Assembly (NCBI RefSeq): GCF_019049245.1
Contig: NZ_JAGMUK010000128.1
Coordinates: 1-50,952, forward strand
Direction: 5' to 3'
Length of the DNA: 50,952 nt
Source: Streptomyces sp. AC555_RSS877
GTDB taxonomy: Bacteria; Actinomycetota; Actinomycetes; Streptomycetales; Streptomycetaceae
Positions 1 to 7,139 of this stretch are shown here, piece after piece (position 1 is the stretch's first letter; the number at the start of each line of letters is the position of its first letter). Under the pieces are notes generated by a model. The model saw only the letters and a program-made list of their open reading frames with translations, did not search any database and was not told the origin of the DNA. Made by a program: the position numbers and the translations under genes.

Positions 1-1
1 T

Positions 2-571
2 CAGGAGCACCGCGACGTGAAGGTGTGGCGCTTCCTCACCAACGACACGCTGCCGGGCGAGGTCGACCAGTTCATCGACAACGAGCTTCGCCCGCTGCAC
101 CCCGGCGTCACCATCGAGGTGTGGGGTCTCAAGATGCTTGCCGATGAGATCAGCAAGCTCAAGCGGGCGCAGGTCGACAGGATCATCGACGTCATCACGG
201 TGGACGAGCCCGAGTTCGAGGTTGTCTTCCTCGACCACATCAAGACGGGTCGTGACCTCTGGCCGATCCTCTCCGGCAGCCTTGGGTGGTTGGAACACGA
301 GGAGCCAGACGACTGCACCGACGAGGAGCAGGACCTCATTGACGGTGCTGTTCAAAGCTTCCGGGACTGGAGCGATATCTCAGGAGACATCGAGTTTTCT
401 CGCTCCTCGGTACGGGATGCACAACGAAGCATCACGGCTATCTTGGATGAACTTGCAGAGAAGAGGCTCGCCCTCTACTCCGCGACGATGGACGACTACC
501 CGCTTACTGGCGGCCCATCGCCGTACTTGGGAACGGTAGCTATCTTCAGAATAGTCCGAACGAAAGTGTAA
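2..571 (+). CDS. C-terminal part of an unknown, possibly nuclease-related protein (5' truncated by window)
   Basis: The frame is open from the first codon of the window through the stop at 569-571, so the true start lies upstream. About 189 residues are visible. They begin in a segment of the type 'KVWRFLTN...' followed by 'VTIEVWGL', which resembles the strand-rich end of restriction-endonuclease-like domains found at the N terminus of large Streptomyces proteins. That resemblance is from memory and weak. The remainder is acidic and helical (DDCTDEEQD around residue 100) with no catalytic motif that I recognise. It could be the tail of a defence protein. The strong inverted repeat 20 bases downstream would end its transcript. 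Confidence 0.55.
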   Translation, partial: QEHRDVKVWRFLTNDTLPGEVDQFIDNELRPLHPGVTIEVWGLKMLADEISKLKRAQVDRIIDVITVDEPEFEVVFLDHIKTGRDLWPILSGSLGWLEHEEPDDCTDEEQDLIDGAVQSFRDWSDISGDIEFSRSSVRDAQRSITAILDELAEKRLALYSATMDDYPLTGGPSPYLGTVAIFRIVRTKV

Positions 572-589
572 CTGGCAGCGTCGCAGGTA

Positions 590-630
590 CCCACTTAAAG
601 GACCCGCCATATACGGGCCCTTTAAGTGGG
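590..630. terminator. Bidirectional terminator hairpin
   Basis: Arms 590-606 and 614-630 pair over 17 bases with one mismatch around a 7-base loop. The hairpin sits exactly between two convergent genes (end at 571 on plus, end at 639 on minus). T-rich sequence follows on the plus strand, so it can serve both. Confidence 0.8.
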
Positions 631-638
631 ATTGATTC

Positions 639-848
639 TTAGCTTGTGTGCGCTTCAGGTGAACAGTACGCACAGCCATTAGACCGCACGTAATGGTTTA
701 TCCTGGCCTCGATAACCGCCGGTATGGCGTTGGAGTAAGCCCCCAGGTAAGCCTTGCTCACAATTAGCGGGAAGTACATACACCCCGAATGGTGCACCTC
801 GTGGTCACCATTAGTTTGCTCATGGTCGTTGACATAGTAATCAGTCAT
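639..848 (-). CDS. Small Cys/His-rich protein of the 'YYVN..HEVH..C' type
   Basis: 69 residues from ATG at 848, chosen because AAGGA lies eight bases upstream; a start at 866 would also be in frame. The sequence has the pattern YYVNDHEQ-NGDHEVH-x-GC, then LGAYSN, then NGCAYCSPEAHT. I know this as a widespread family of small proteins in bacteria, often near phage or plasmid genes, with no assigned function. The spaced Cys and His residues suggest metal binding. Usual members end C-x2-C-x3-CH; here the last Cys is Ala, so one ligand may be lost. A minus-strand AT-rich promoter-like TAAAAT lies upstream, near 880. It is convergent with the truncated first gene. Confidence 0.7.
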   Translation of the reverse strand: MTDYYVNDHEQTNGDHEVHHSGCMYFPLIVSKAYLGAYSNAIPAVIEARINHYVRSNGCAYCSPEAHTS

Positions 849-916
849 ACTGAAGTTCCTTGACACGCAATGTGCCGTTATTTTACCGCCCTCGTAAAAG
901 AAAAGGCAGCGGTTTA

Positions 917-945
917 TTGACTTGCAGCCCGAAATGTTCTAAAAT
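917..945 (+). promoter_or_regulatory. Strong sigma-70-type promoter
   Basis: TTGACT at 917-922 and TAAAAT at 940-945 are separated by exactly 17 bases, close to the housekeeping consensus. The start of transcription would fall near 952. No open frame follows on the plus strand before the hairpin at 991-1017, so the likely product is a short untranslated RNA. Confidence 0.65.
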
Positions 946-951
946 AGAATT

Positions 952-1027
952 AACCAATAAATTTGCGTATCAACAAAAATTGTGGTTACCGAGACCTAGG
1001 CTGCAACCCTAGGTCTCTATTGTTTTT
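952..1027 (+). ncRNA. Candidate small RNA of about 75 nt
   Basis: The interval starts seven bases after the -10 box of the promoter at 917-945 and ends in the T-rich tract after the perfect hairpin 991-1017. It is AT-rich, holds no credible ORF, and lies antisense-downstream of the winged-helix gene that ends at 1037. It could be an element-encoded regulatory RNA, or a countertranscript touching the 3' end of that gene. This is inferred from promoter and terminator placement only. Confidence 0.45.
991..1017. terminator. Intrinsic terminator
   Basis: A perfect 10-base stem (991-1000 with 1008-1017) around a 7-base loop is followed by a T tract on both strands. On plus it ends the candidate small RNA; on minus it ends the gene at 1037-1465. 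Confidence 0.8.
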
Positions 1028-1036
1028 GCGTCGTCA

Positions 1037-1465
1037 TTACATGCTCACCTCCTTCTCGTCATCGGGGCCTAGGTATGCATCAAAAACAATAATAAACTCG
1101 GGATATTGCTCACGCAACTTGCCGATATCTTCTTTCACGGACTTAAAAGTAACCTGTCGAATTTCGTGCGTCGAGGCTTCTTGGCGACTTGCATTACCGC
1201 GCAAGATTCGTTCGCCCGCTTCTGTAAGGCGGATACCGCGAATAGTCCTCACACCCCGAACAGTGTCATAATCCTTCTCGACAAGGTCGAGGTGCTTTAT
1301 ACTCCCCAAGAGATTGTACAACCAACCTCTGTTCTTTTCTTTTGCGTTACCGCTTCGACCCGCATTTGACCATATAGCTTCAACAGTCACGTAATTAGAG
1401 GTAGTGTCACCAAAAAGGCGCTTAATCCAGGCGGCGGCAGTTTCTTGTGATAACGATTTAGACAT
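1037..1465 (-). CDS. Unknown protein, winged-helix-like
   Basis: 142 residues. The first 90 residues alternate short helices and a basic turn (WIKRLFGD, EAIWSNAG, GWLYNLLGSIKHLDLVEKD) and then run into RGIRLTEAGERIL, which reads like the wing and last helix of a winged-helix DNA-binding fold. The C-terminal part (VTFKSVKEDIGKLREQYPEFIIVFD) is unassigned. Codon use is much less GC-rich than the chromosomal genes, pointing to recent transfer. The start is ATG at 1465 with only a weak TAAGG before it. It may regulate the neighbouring replication or transfer genes; this is inference. Confidence 0.6.
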   Translation of the reverse strand: MSKSLSQETAAAWIKRLFGDTTSNYVTVEAIWSNAGRSGNAKEKNRGWLYNLLGSIKHLDLVEKDYDTVRGVRTIRGIRLTEAGERILRGNASRQEASTHEIRQVTFKSVKEDIGKLREQYPEFIIVFDAYLGPDDEKEVSM

Positions 1466-1576
1466 GGCCTTATATTAACCCGGACGGTCTATGAAAAGCA
1501 ATGGGTTTTTGTTATTTTTCATTATTTACAACAATTAGGGGTTGAGTATAGAGAGTCATAGAACGAGCCATCCCCA

Positions 1577-2257
1577 TTAAAGCATGAGAAACTTGTTTTG
1601 CATGTCTGTGACTACAGCTAGAGAGACCATCTCTCGCAGTTCTTCATCAAACCCTTGGAAAAACCTCTCCAGTTCCAATAGGCGCACCCGCTCCTTTGCG
1701 ACGAACACCACGTACGGGAAGTACTCATCCTCGCTCAATTCGACAGCATCCCAATATCCCGCAACCTTCTCCCGAATAACTCGCAGTGGCTCCGTCCCCA
1801 AATCGGCCTCAAGGAAGTAGCTGCTTCGCCGCCTCTGTGCCGGATACTCGACGCTCACGAAGAGATCCGCACGCACGCGTGGAGGAACAGCCCGTTCAAC
1901 GGCCCAATCATGGATAACAAGCACCCCTTGTCGCTCCGCTCGTCGCAGCTCCAAATACATGTCCGCGATCATAAGAGAGTGGTTGTTCACTGCCCTAGAA
2001 AGCCGCCCATCAACGCCCAACAGCAACCGCCCCGCACGGCCGAGCTGGTACACGTACGCACCCGCCCCGCCCTTCTCCCCTGTCGCCCTCCGGCCAACGC
2101 GGGAAAGGTAACTGAGCTTCACCAACCGGCCCAGCACCCTATCCGGCACCGAGTGGGATCTATCTGAGAACAGCAGCTCTGTAATGTGCGTCGAAGCAAG
2201 CTGAGAGAAGGTGCGGGTGAGCTTGAGTACTTCAAAGTCGCGCTGGGCGAGCTCCAC
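1577..2257 (-). CDS. Replication-relaxation family protein
   Basis: 226 residues with GTG start at 2257 behind GGAGG. The N-terminal half has the winged-helix pattern of replication-relaxation proteins: a helix pair (FEVLKLTRTFSQLASTHI), the segment TELLFSD, then RVLGRLVKLSYLSRVGRR and a Gly-rich turn leading to YQLGRAGRLLL. The C-terminal half contains SYFLEADLGTEP, also usual for the family. These proteins are found on actinobacterial plasmids and integrative elements beside TraD-type ATPases and are thought to act at the origin in replication or mobilisation. Here it lies in the same direction as the coupling protein. A set of 11-base-spaced repeats lies directly upstream. Confidence 0.8.
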   Translation of the reverse strand: MELAQRDFEVLKLTRTFSQLASTHITELLFSDRSHSVPDRVLGRLVKLSYLSRVGRRATGEKGGAGAYVYQLGRAGRLLLGVDGRLSRAVNNHSLMIADMYLELRRAERQGVLVIHDWAVERAVPPRVRADLFVSVEYPAQRRRSSYFLEADLGTEPLRVIREKVAGYWDAVELSEDEYFPYVVFVAKERVRLLELERFFQGFDEELREMVSLAVVTDMQNKFLML

Positions 2258-2315
2258 GGGTGGTTCCTCCGCCTAGATAGGCCCTGTCATCCTTCCTGGT
2301 CACAGGGTCAAAGGT

Positions 2316-2366
2316 GTAGGGGTAGACCTACGGCCGGCCTACCCCTGGCCTACGGGGCTCGCCTAC
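2316..2366. repeat. Iteron-like repeats upstream of the replication-relaxation gene
   Basis: CCTAC occurs at 2327, 2338, 2349 and 2362, three of the steps being 11, 11 and 13 bases; three copies are preceded by GC or GGC. An opposed GTAGGGGTAG at 2316-2325 can pair with CTACCCC at 2339-2345. The spacing of about one helical turn places the copies on one face of the DNA, as in iterons or multimer operators. Confidence 0.5.
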
Positions 2367-2376
2367 ACACCGAGTA

Positions 2377-3030
2377 TTACGCGGGGTGCTTCATCATGAA
2401 GGCCCGAACACCCTCAATAAACAGCCGCACCTGTACCTGGTCGTAATCGGAGTAGTTTCCGTGAGCGGCCTTGTTCCTCAGATCCATCCAGGCCGTTATC
2501 TGCTTCTGCTGCAAGCCGTCGTAAACGCCCGCCTTCTTCAGGTCGGCGTTCATCGTGTCGGCCTTCTTGGGTGAGCCGTTGGGCATTGCGATATCGACGC
2601 CGTGCTTCACGCACAACGAGCGCACGTGAACTTCGAGGGACGTGCCCGTGATAACCGCCGCAGGGTCCTTGTATCCCTGGTCGAGAAGACCCTCAGCCAT
2701 CTCCAGGTAGTCGCCGTACGTGTCGGCATGCACCAGCTCCACCACCGATGAGTACCAACCTGCGATGAGGTCGTCCCGTAGACCAATCGCGACGTGCTGC
2801 ACTTCCAAGAACTTTTGAGGCTGCGGCAGAGCGCGTGCGTCATCAAGTTGTTTGATGTAGACGGTCCCGGCCAGCGCGCTACGCTCAATCGCCGATTCCA
2901 GGCGGTTTCCAAGGACGATGGCATCGGCAGGCATGTTGTACGGCTGGAGCCAGCCGTCACGTACCTCGTAGTTGCTCGCAGCTTTGATCAAGAAGTCAAG
3001 CTGGTCAACCATCTTCTGGATGTCTGCCAC
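2377..3030 (-). CDS. HEPN-motif protein (abortive-infection-like)
   Basis: 217 residues from GTG at 3030, chosen because GGAGGA lies six bases upstream; the frame stays open to 3084 without a better site. An all-helical pattern ends in RNKAAH (Arg185, His190), the R-x4-H signature of HEPN ribonuclease domains, followed by GNYSDY. Proteins of this shape (TGTSLE-HVR-LC, then K..AD-LN-DLKK-GVY) are common in bacteria and are linked to abortive infection and toxin systems. Whether this one is an active RNase is not shown. It lies within the transfer-gene cluster, 74 bases before the small gene that follows the coupling ATPase, so it may be cargo of the transcript. Confidence 0.6.
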   Translation of the reverse strand: MADIQKMVDQLDFLIKAASNYEVRDGWLQPYNMPADAIVLGNRLESAIERSALAGTVYIKQLDDARALPQPQKFLEVQHVAIGLRDDLIAGWYSSVVELVHADTYGDYLEMAEGLLDQGYKDPAAVITGTSLEVHVRSLCVKHGVDIAMPNGSPKKADTMNADLKKAGVYDGLQQKQITAWMDLRNKAAHGNYSDYDQVQVRLFIEGVRAFMMKHPA

Positions 3031-3134
3031 CGTGCTCCTCCGAGCGTGAGTGATCACGAGCGAACAGGTCAGGATACAGGCCAAGTTGGAGGACCACCAG
3101 CGATTACCTCAGGGCTGGTTGTAGCACCGCCGGG

Positions 3135-3380
3135 TCAGCAGTTCCGTACGTTCTCGACTCGCCGCAGCCAGGTTTCCGCCGACCCCGCCGCGTGGTCGAG
3201 GTCTTTTCGGATGTCCTCGCCAGCCAAAGAGGTCTCCATGTCCAAGATGGCTTCTTGGGCTTCGGTAAGATCCGGCAACCGACCAAGCTCCTTCTCGACG
3301 TCGCGCAGTGCCGACAGAAGGTAGTCGCAACTTCGGCGCAAGTACGCCACTTCTGACTGCGCGTTCTGAGTGCCCGGCAT
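3135..3380 (-). CDS. Small helical protein coupled to the coupling ATPase
   Basis: 81 residues, largely helical (EVAYLRRSCDYLLSALRDVEKEL, then EAILDMETSLAGEDIRKDL). Its ATG (3380) overlaps the TAA of the upstream ATPase gene in a TAATG junction, so translation is coupled. I do not recognise a family. Coupling suggests an accessory or partner of the conjugation ATPase, or the first member of the downstream HEPN group. Confidence 0.65.
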   Translation of the reverse strand: MPGTQNAQSEVAYLRRSCDYLLSALRDVEKELGRLPDLTEAQEAILDMETSLAGEDIRKDLDHAAGSAETWLRRVENVRNC

Positions 3381-5584
3381 TACCCCTCCACCTTCGGGCC
3401 GCCGAACCGCCGCCTCTTAGGAGCAGTGGCCGGCTGCGCCTGGGTGCTCGGCTTCTTCCGCCCTTCCCTTCGCGCCCGGATCTCCGCTTCCACCTCTCCC
3501 CGTGGCCGTCCGTAGCGCTCGCGGGAAAGTCGGCGAACCGCGTCAGCGAAGCCGGTGGAGTCACTGGGCGGAAGCGTCACGCCAGAGAGCGGCGCACTCA
3601 CCCCGTCCTCCGTTGCCAGGCGCATCAGGACCTCGAAGCGGCTGAGATTGAGGAAGTCGTCCTCACTCACGCTGCGGCCGAACTGGCGGGCAAAGTCCCG
3701 GGCTTCGTCCGCCGCCGTTTGGAAGACGACCTTCGAGCGACAATTATTTTGCGTTGCCGCCTGGAGTTCACGGGTGAGCTGGTCGAGGTGTTGGTGTGCG
3801 ACCGTCACCGCCAGGCCGAGCGAACGCGCCTGAGCGAACCACTCTGACGCAGAGATCGGCAGGTTGATGAAGTCCTGGAACTCATCGAGGTACAGCTGTG
3901 TTGGGTTGGTCGGATCACACGCCCCGGCCTGGACAGCTCCCCAAATTCCGTTCAGTAGCAGGGAGCCGAAGAGCCCGGCCGTGTCCTTCCCCTCCGTTGC
4001 GCGACTGAGGTTGACAAGCAGAATCTTCCGCTCGCGTAGGAGCTTCGGAAGATCCACCGTGCTCCGGCCCTGCCCGAGGATGTTCCGCAGCGCCGGGCGG
4101 TTGTTGAGCTGCCAGATGCGATCCAGGATCGGTTGGAAGTGGGCGGTGCGCATCCGGTCATCGATGCTGCGCCACCAGTCGGCCAGTTCCTCGACGTGGG
4201 AAACACCTCGGATGAGGCGACGAGAAAAGTCCTCTTGTCTTGCCTGCGGCAAGGCGAGAGGCCCGATGTCCGCAAAGGACATCGGCTCCTCCGCACCCTG
4301 ACTGAGCATGAGGGTCAAGATGAGGTGGTAGAAGCCTGCCCGTACCCGTACGCCCCTCGCGTCCTGCGGATACAGATGGTCGAAGAGCGCTTGGATACCA
4401 GCCGCTGCCAGGTATGGGCTGCCGGTCAGCAGGTTCCACCCCACCGGATGGTCGGTGTCACCAACGTCGAGCAGGACGACATCTTGAAGCCGCTGTTCTG
4501 GCACACGCTCCAGCGCCGCCTTGAACAGATCCCCCTTGCTTTCGACGAGGACGACCCCGCGGCCCGCCTTCATGTCCTGCTCGATGAGGTTCGTAAGCAG
4601 CGCCGTCTTACCGCTGCCAGTCGGGCCGACGACGTGAAGGTGCTGCGCTGAGAGAACGGGATCGAGGGCAAGCAGTCGCTCGGCACCAGGAAAGTTGGAG
4701 CGAGCGATCACCCGCCCTCGGGATGAAATCGCCCCTGTCGCCGCCAGCTGCCGCGTGCGTGGTCGTGGAAGCCCAGCGACATGCGGCGCCCCGATGGGCC
4801 ACGCCAACAGCCCAGCAAGTTCGCTCGTCGCAAGACGGGATGGAAAGAGCAGCGGCGCTGCACCCCGTGAAACGCGTCGAGCTGCGCGACGAGGGGACAC
4901 GAAGCGCCGCCTGAATCGAGTGCGATTGCCACTGACGCTCATGAGGGCATGCCGCAGACCAGACAGCAGCCGTGCTGCTCGGTCGTCGTCTGCGGCCTTC
5001 ACCGCTACGCGGAGGACGCCGAGGAAGTTCGGCTCCTCGTGCTTAGCGGCCGTCTCCTTGTCGGAACGTTCACCCCGCCGCTGGCCGCTGCCGAAGAACG
5101 GCACCACCACCCCCGCGTCGGCCCCGAGGGGTTGGTGCGTTGGAACAGCCGGGGAGATCACCCACTGGAGAAGGAGCGCTTCTCGCCGAGCGAGGCCCTG
5201 CATCATGGCCAGGAGCCGAGCGGACATGAATGCGCCGTCCACCGTGCGAAGCCGACGCCGTGAATCCGTCGACCCAAGCTCCACCGCGGTCGTCCATACG
5301 TCGCCCTGTTCTTCCGTCCTCGCCGGCGTGACCGTAGAACCAGGGATCAGGGTGCGCAGCTGCGCCGTCACGAAGTTCGCCTGACCTCGCGGCACCCGGA
5401 TGCGGTGCTGGATGCCGCGTTCATCCGCGCGGACTTCGAGGACGAGGGACGACACACCAACCAGCCGCCGCGGGCCGAGCTGGATCAAGCCGTTCACGGA
5501 GCCGAGCCATGTGACGACCTGGCGCTCGTCTAGCCCTGCCGGGAAGCCGAGAAGGAACGTCCGCAGCTTCTCGTCGTCTACCAC
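3380..5584 (-). CDS. VirD4/TraD-like conjugative coupling ATPase
   Basis: 734 residues. Residues 1-300 form an actinobacterium-specific N-terminal region with no obvious membrane helix. The P-loop GPTGSGKT is at 320-327, the VLVESKGDLF strand follows, and Walker B is LYLDEFQDF at about 564-572, followed by the TraM-recognition-type region (GLAVTVAHQHLDQL, NNCRSKVVF, FARQFGRSVSEDDF). Proteins of this type drive DNA through the conjugation channel. The tail is basic and Pro/Ala-rich. The lack of its own membrane anchor fits with the 52-residue two-helix protein encoded just upstream and overlapping it. GTG start at 5584. Family assignment is firm; the mode of transfer (single- or double-stranded) cannot be told. 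Confidence 0.85.
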   Translation of the reverse strand: MVDDEKLRTFLLGFPAGLDERQVVTWLGSVNGLIQLGPRRLVGVSSLVLEVRADERGIQHRIRVPRGQANFVTAQLRTLIPGSTVTPARTEEQGDVWTTAVELGSTDSRRRLRTVDGAFMSARLLAMMQGLARREALLLQWVISPAVPTHQPLGADAGVVVPFFGSGQRRGERSDKETAAKHEEPNFLGVLRVAVKAADDDRAARLLSGLRHALMSVSGNRTRFRRRFVSPRRAARRVSRGAAPLLFPSRLATSELAGLLAWPIGAPHVAGLPRPRTRQLAATGAISSRGRVIARSNFPGAERLLALDPVLSAQHLHVVGPTGSGKTALLTNLIEQDMKAGRGVVLVESKGDLFKAALERVPEQRLQDVVLLDVGDTDHPVGWNLLTGSPYLAAAGIQALFDHLYPQDARGVRVRAGFYHLILTLMLSQGAEEPMSFADIGPLALPQARQEDFSRRLIRGVSHVEELADWWRSIDDRMRTAHFQPILDRIWQLNNRPALRNILGQGRSTVDLPKLLRERKILLVNLSRATEGKDTAGLFGSLLLNGIWGAVQAGACDPTNPTQLYLDEFQDFINLPISASEWFAQARSLGLAVTVAHQHLDQLTRELQAATQNNCRSKVVFQTAADEARDFARQFGRSVSEDDFLNLSRFEVLMRLATEDGVSAPLSGVTLPPSDSTGFADAVRRLSRERYGRPRGEVEAEIRARREGRKKPSTQAQPATAPKRRRFGGPKVEG

Positions 5585-5736
5585 CGCGAAGACCGGTGAT
5601 ACAGGAAGCCGAGCACCATCACGATGACGAGCGCGATCAGCAGTACCGGGATGAGCGGTTCAACGAGTAGCCACAGCATCCGAATCGCCATCACGCCAAG
5701 CAGCAGCATGACGAGCCACGCGCGGGCCTTCTTCAC
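5578..5736 (-). CDS. Small membrane protein overlapping the coupling ATPase gene
   Basis: 52 residues, GTG start at 5736 behind AGGAGAGG. After three basic residues come two hydrophobic stretches (WLVMLLLGVMAIRMLWLLV and PLIPVLLIALVIVMVLGFLY), so it should span the membrane once or twice with a short basic tail. Its stop lies inside the first codons of the ATPase gene (7-base overlap), which implies coupled translation. A natural role is to anchor the ATPase, which has no visible membrane segment of its own. That role is inferred. Confidence 0.7.
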   Translation of the reverse strand: MKKARAWLVMLLLGVMAIRMLWLLVEPLIPVLLIALVIVMVLGFLYHRSSRW

Positions 5737-5785
5737 CTGGCACCTCTCCTAAAAATGATCGTTCCGGCGTAAAATGGAATGAGAT

Positions 5786-6325
5786 ATGACAAAAGAACAG
5801 CGGGAGTTGTGGGAAGCCGAGAAGCACGCAGTGCGTCAGCTTCGAGATGGCATGGGGATGGCGGTAGACCGCCCGATCATCGACACGGTCGCCGTTCTCC
5901 GGCTCCTGGGCTTTCACACGTACATGTCGTGCGGTGGTCACATTGACCGGGCGTTGGGGCCGTCGGTTTCGATCGCTTCCCCACACGCCGATGAACACCG
6001 TCGTCGTGCGCACGAAGCCGAGAAGCAAGGCGACCGCGAACAGGCCCGCCGTGCATGGCAGATGGTCGAGCGACACAATGCCGTCGAGCTTCGCCGCCTG
6101 GTGCTGCTGCTCGCCCGCTTCTACGACGGCCGGGAAGTTCCCCACGACCATCGGCTCGTCGCCCAGGGCTTCGGCCGGCTTCGGTATGACCTCGGCAGTC
6201 ATTCCCGCGATCTGCTGCGGGTAGTACCTCGCAACCAGCGTCGCGCGCTCCTGGACAAGCAGCGCCAGGAGCTACGCGACTTCACCGATTTCCTGAAGGT
6301 CGAGCGCTTCAGCGCTCCCCGCTAG
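5786..6325 (+). CDS. Unknown protein with a conserved-looking SCGGH motif
   Basis: 179 residues, ATG at 5786, divergent from the ATPase operon. The N-terminal part reads PIIDTVAVLRLLGFHTYMSCGGH; the motif TYMSCGGH and following ALGPSVSI look like a structured metal or substrate site. The rest is helical, charged and rich in Arg and His (HEAEKQGDREQARRAWQMVERHNAVELRRL). I do not recognise the family. It ends head-on against the small zinc-ribbon gene with a 4-base overlap (6322-6325). Confidence 0.6.
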   Translation: MTKEQRELWEAEKHAVRQLRDGMGMAVDRPIIDTVAVLRLLGFHTYMSCGGHIDRALGPSVSIASPHADEHRRRAHEAEKQGDREQARRAWQMVERHNAVELRRLVLLLARFYDGREVPHDHRLVAQGFGRLRYDLGSHSRDLLRVVPRNQRRALLDKQRQELRDFTDFLKVERFSAPR

Positions 6326-6453
6326 TCGTCAACGACGATGTACCCGTCGCTGCCACAGCGTTCACAGTCAATGGGGTCCTCATACGGTCCTGCGTCGTCA
6401 GGAACGACCAGGCCATTTCCGTTGCAGTCGGGGCATACTTCGTTGTGGGGCAT
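6322..6453 (-). CDS. 43-residue zinc-ribbon protein
   Basis: ATG at 6453, stop at 6322. Two pairs of Cys are spaced as CPDCNGNG and CERCGSDG, 20 residues apart, which is the rubredoxin-like knuckle pattern of DnaJ-type zinc fingers (C-x2-C-x-G-x-G). The first codon overlaps the stop of the upstream gene (TGATG), so the two are coupled. Small zinc ribbons like this are frequent on actinobacterial elements and phages; the function is unknown. Confidence 0.7.
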   Translation of the reverse strand: MPHNEVCPDCNGNGLVVPDDAGPYEDPIDCERCGSDGYIVVDD

Positions 6454-6677
6454 CAGGCTTGCCCCTCCCGCTCGCGGTACAGCTTGTCGCCAACTTCTTG
6501 GATGAGCTCACCGTCGAGGACACCGAGGCGCATGGCCGTCTCGATCTGCCGTCTCCGCCTCGCCCTGTTGATGCGCGGCATCATCCGGAGCGCCAAGAAC
6601 AGCGGCCCACCGACGACAGCCGCGAGGAACAGCAGCGTCACCACACACCCGACGAGGAACTGTTGGTCGTGGGTCAC
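6453..6677 (-). CDS. Small single-pass membrane protein
   Basis: 74 residues from GTG at 6677, which overlaps the upstream stop (GTGA). A hydrophobic segment VGCVVTLLFLAAVVGGPLFLAL at about residues 9-30 is followed by an Arg-rich stretch (RINRARRRR) and a charged helix. The topology is therefore N-out or N-in single pass with a positive patch on the inner face. A longer in-frame start at 6722 exists but would lie inside the upstream gene. Family unknown; likely part of the transfer apparatus by context. Confidence 0.6.
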   Translation of the reverse strand: MTHDQQFLVGCVVTLLFLAAVVGGPLFLALRMMPRINRARRRRQIETAMRLGVLDGELIQEVGDKLYREREGQA

Positions 6678-7003
6678 TGGCCGCTGCCCTTCATGAAGAT
6701 GTCGCGGCCGAAGCTGAACCACTCGGTATCGATGGTCGTCTCCGTCAGCTTGTACTCGTCCTCCCCGATGACGTGCATCTCCCGGGTGGTCTGTCGCTGA
6801 CGTTTCGTCTGCCCCTGCTCGAAGAACGGATGGTTCTCGAAGTAGCCGGCCAGCGCCGAAGGGTCGAGCCCGCGGGGCATCGGGAGGTTGCCGGTTGGTT
6901 GTGGCGTTTCACGGGACGGCAGTTGCCGGGCGAGTTCGTGGCCTGCTTGGTACGCCGCTTGGCTGGGGTCGGGTGGTTGGTAACGCTCAACTTCTCTGGC
7001 CAA
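6674..7003 (-). CDS. Unknown hydrophilic protein, first gene of a three-gene coupled set
   Basis: 109 residues from a TTG at 7003, preferred because AAGGAG stands eight bases before it; the frame remains open to 7126. Visible features: Pro/Gln-rich N-terminal part (QPPDPSQAAYQAGHELARQLP), then an amphipathic stretch, then a beta-like C terminus (EMHVIGEDEYKLTETTIDTEWFSFG). No family recognised. It is followed by the membrane protein and the zinc ribbon through stop-start overlaps, so all three are probably made together. Confidence 0.5.
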   Translation of the reverse strand: MAREVERYQPPDPSQAAYQAGHELARQLPSRETPQPTGNLPMPRGLDPSALAGYFENHPFFEQGQTKRQRQTTREMHVIGEDEYKLTETTIDTEWFSFGRDIFMKGSGQ

Positions 7004-7139
7004 TGGATTGCTCCTTGCGTTCGGCCGCCTTTCGCGGCCTCCGCAACCACTGAAGCGCAGCAACCACCAGTCACCGAGCAAATGTTGGCGTCCTGCCATA
7101 ATCTTGTGGCGCCACAGATTCCCCACACAGAGCCAACAA

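Noticed and set aside
3464..5384. Several long plus-strand frames opposite the coupling ATPase and other minus-strand genes
   Set aside because: They lack ribosome-binding sites and family motifs and disappear where the opposite gene ends.
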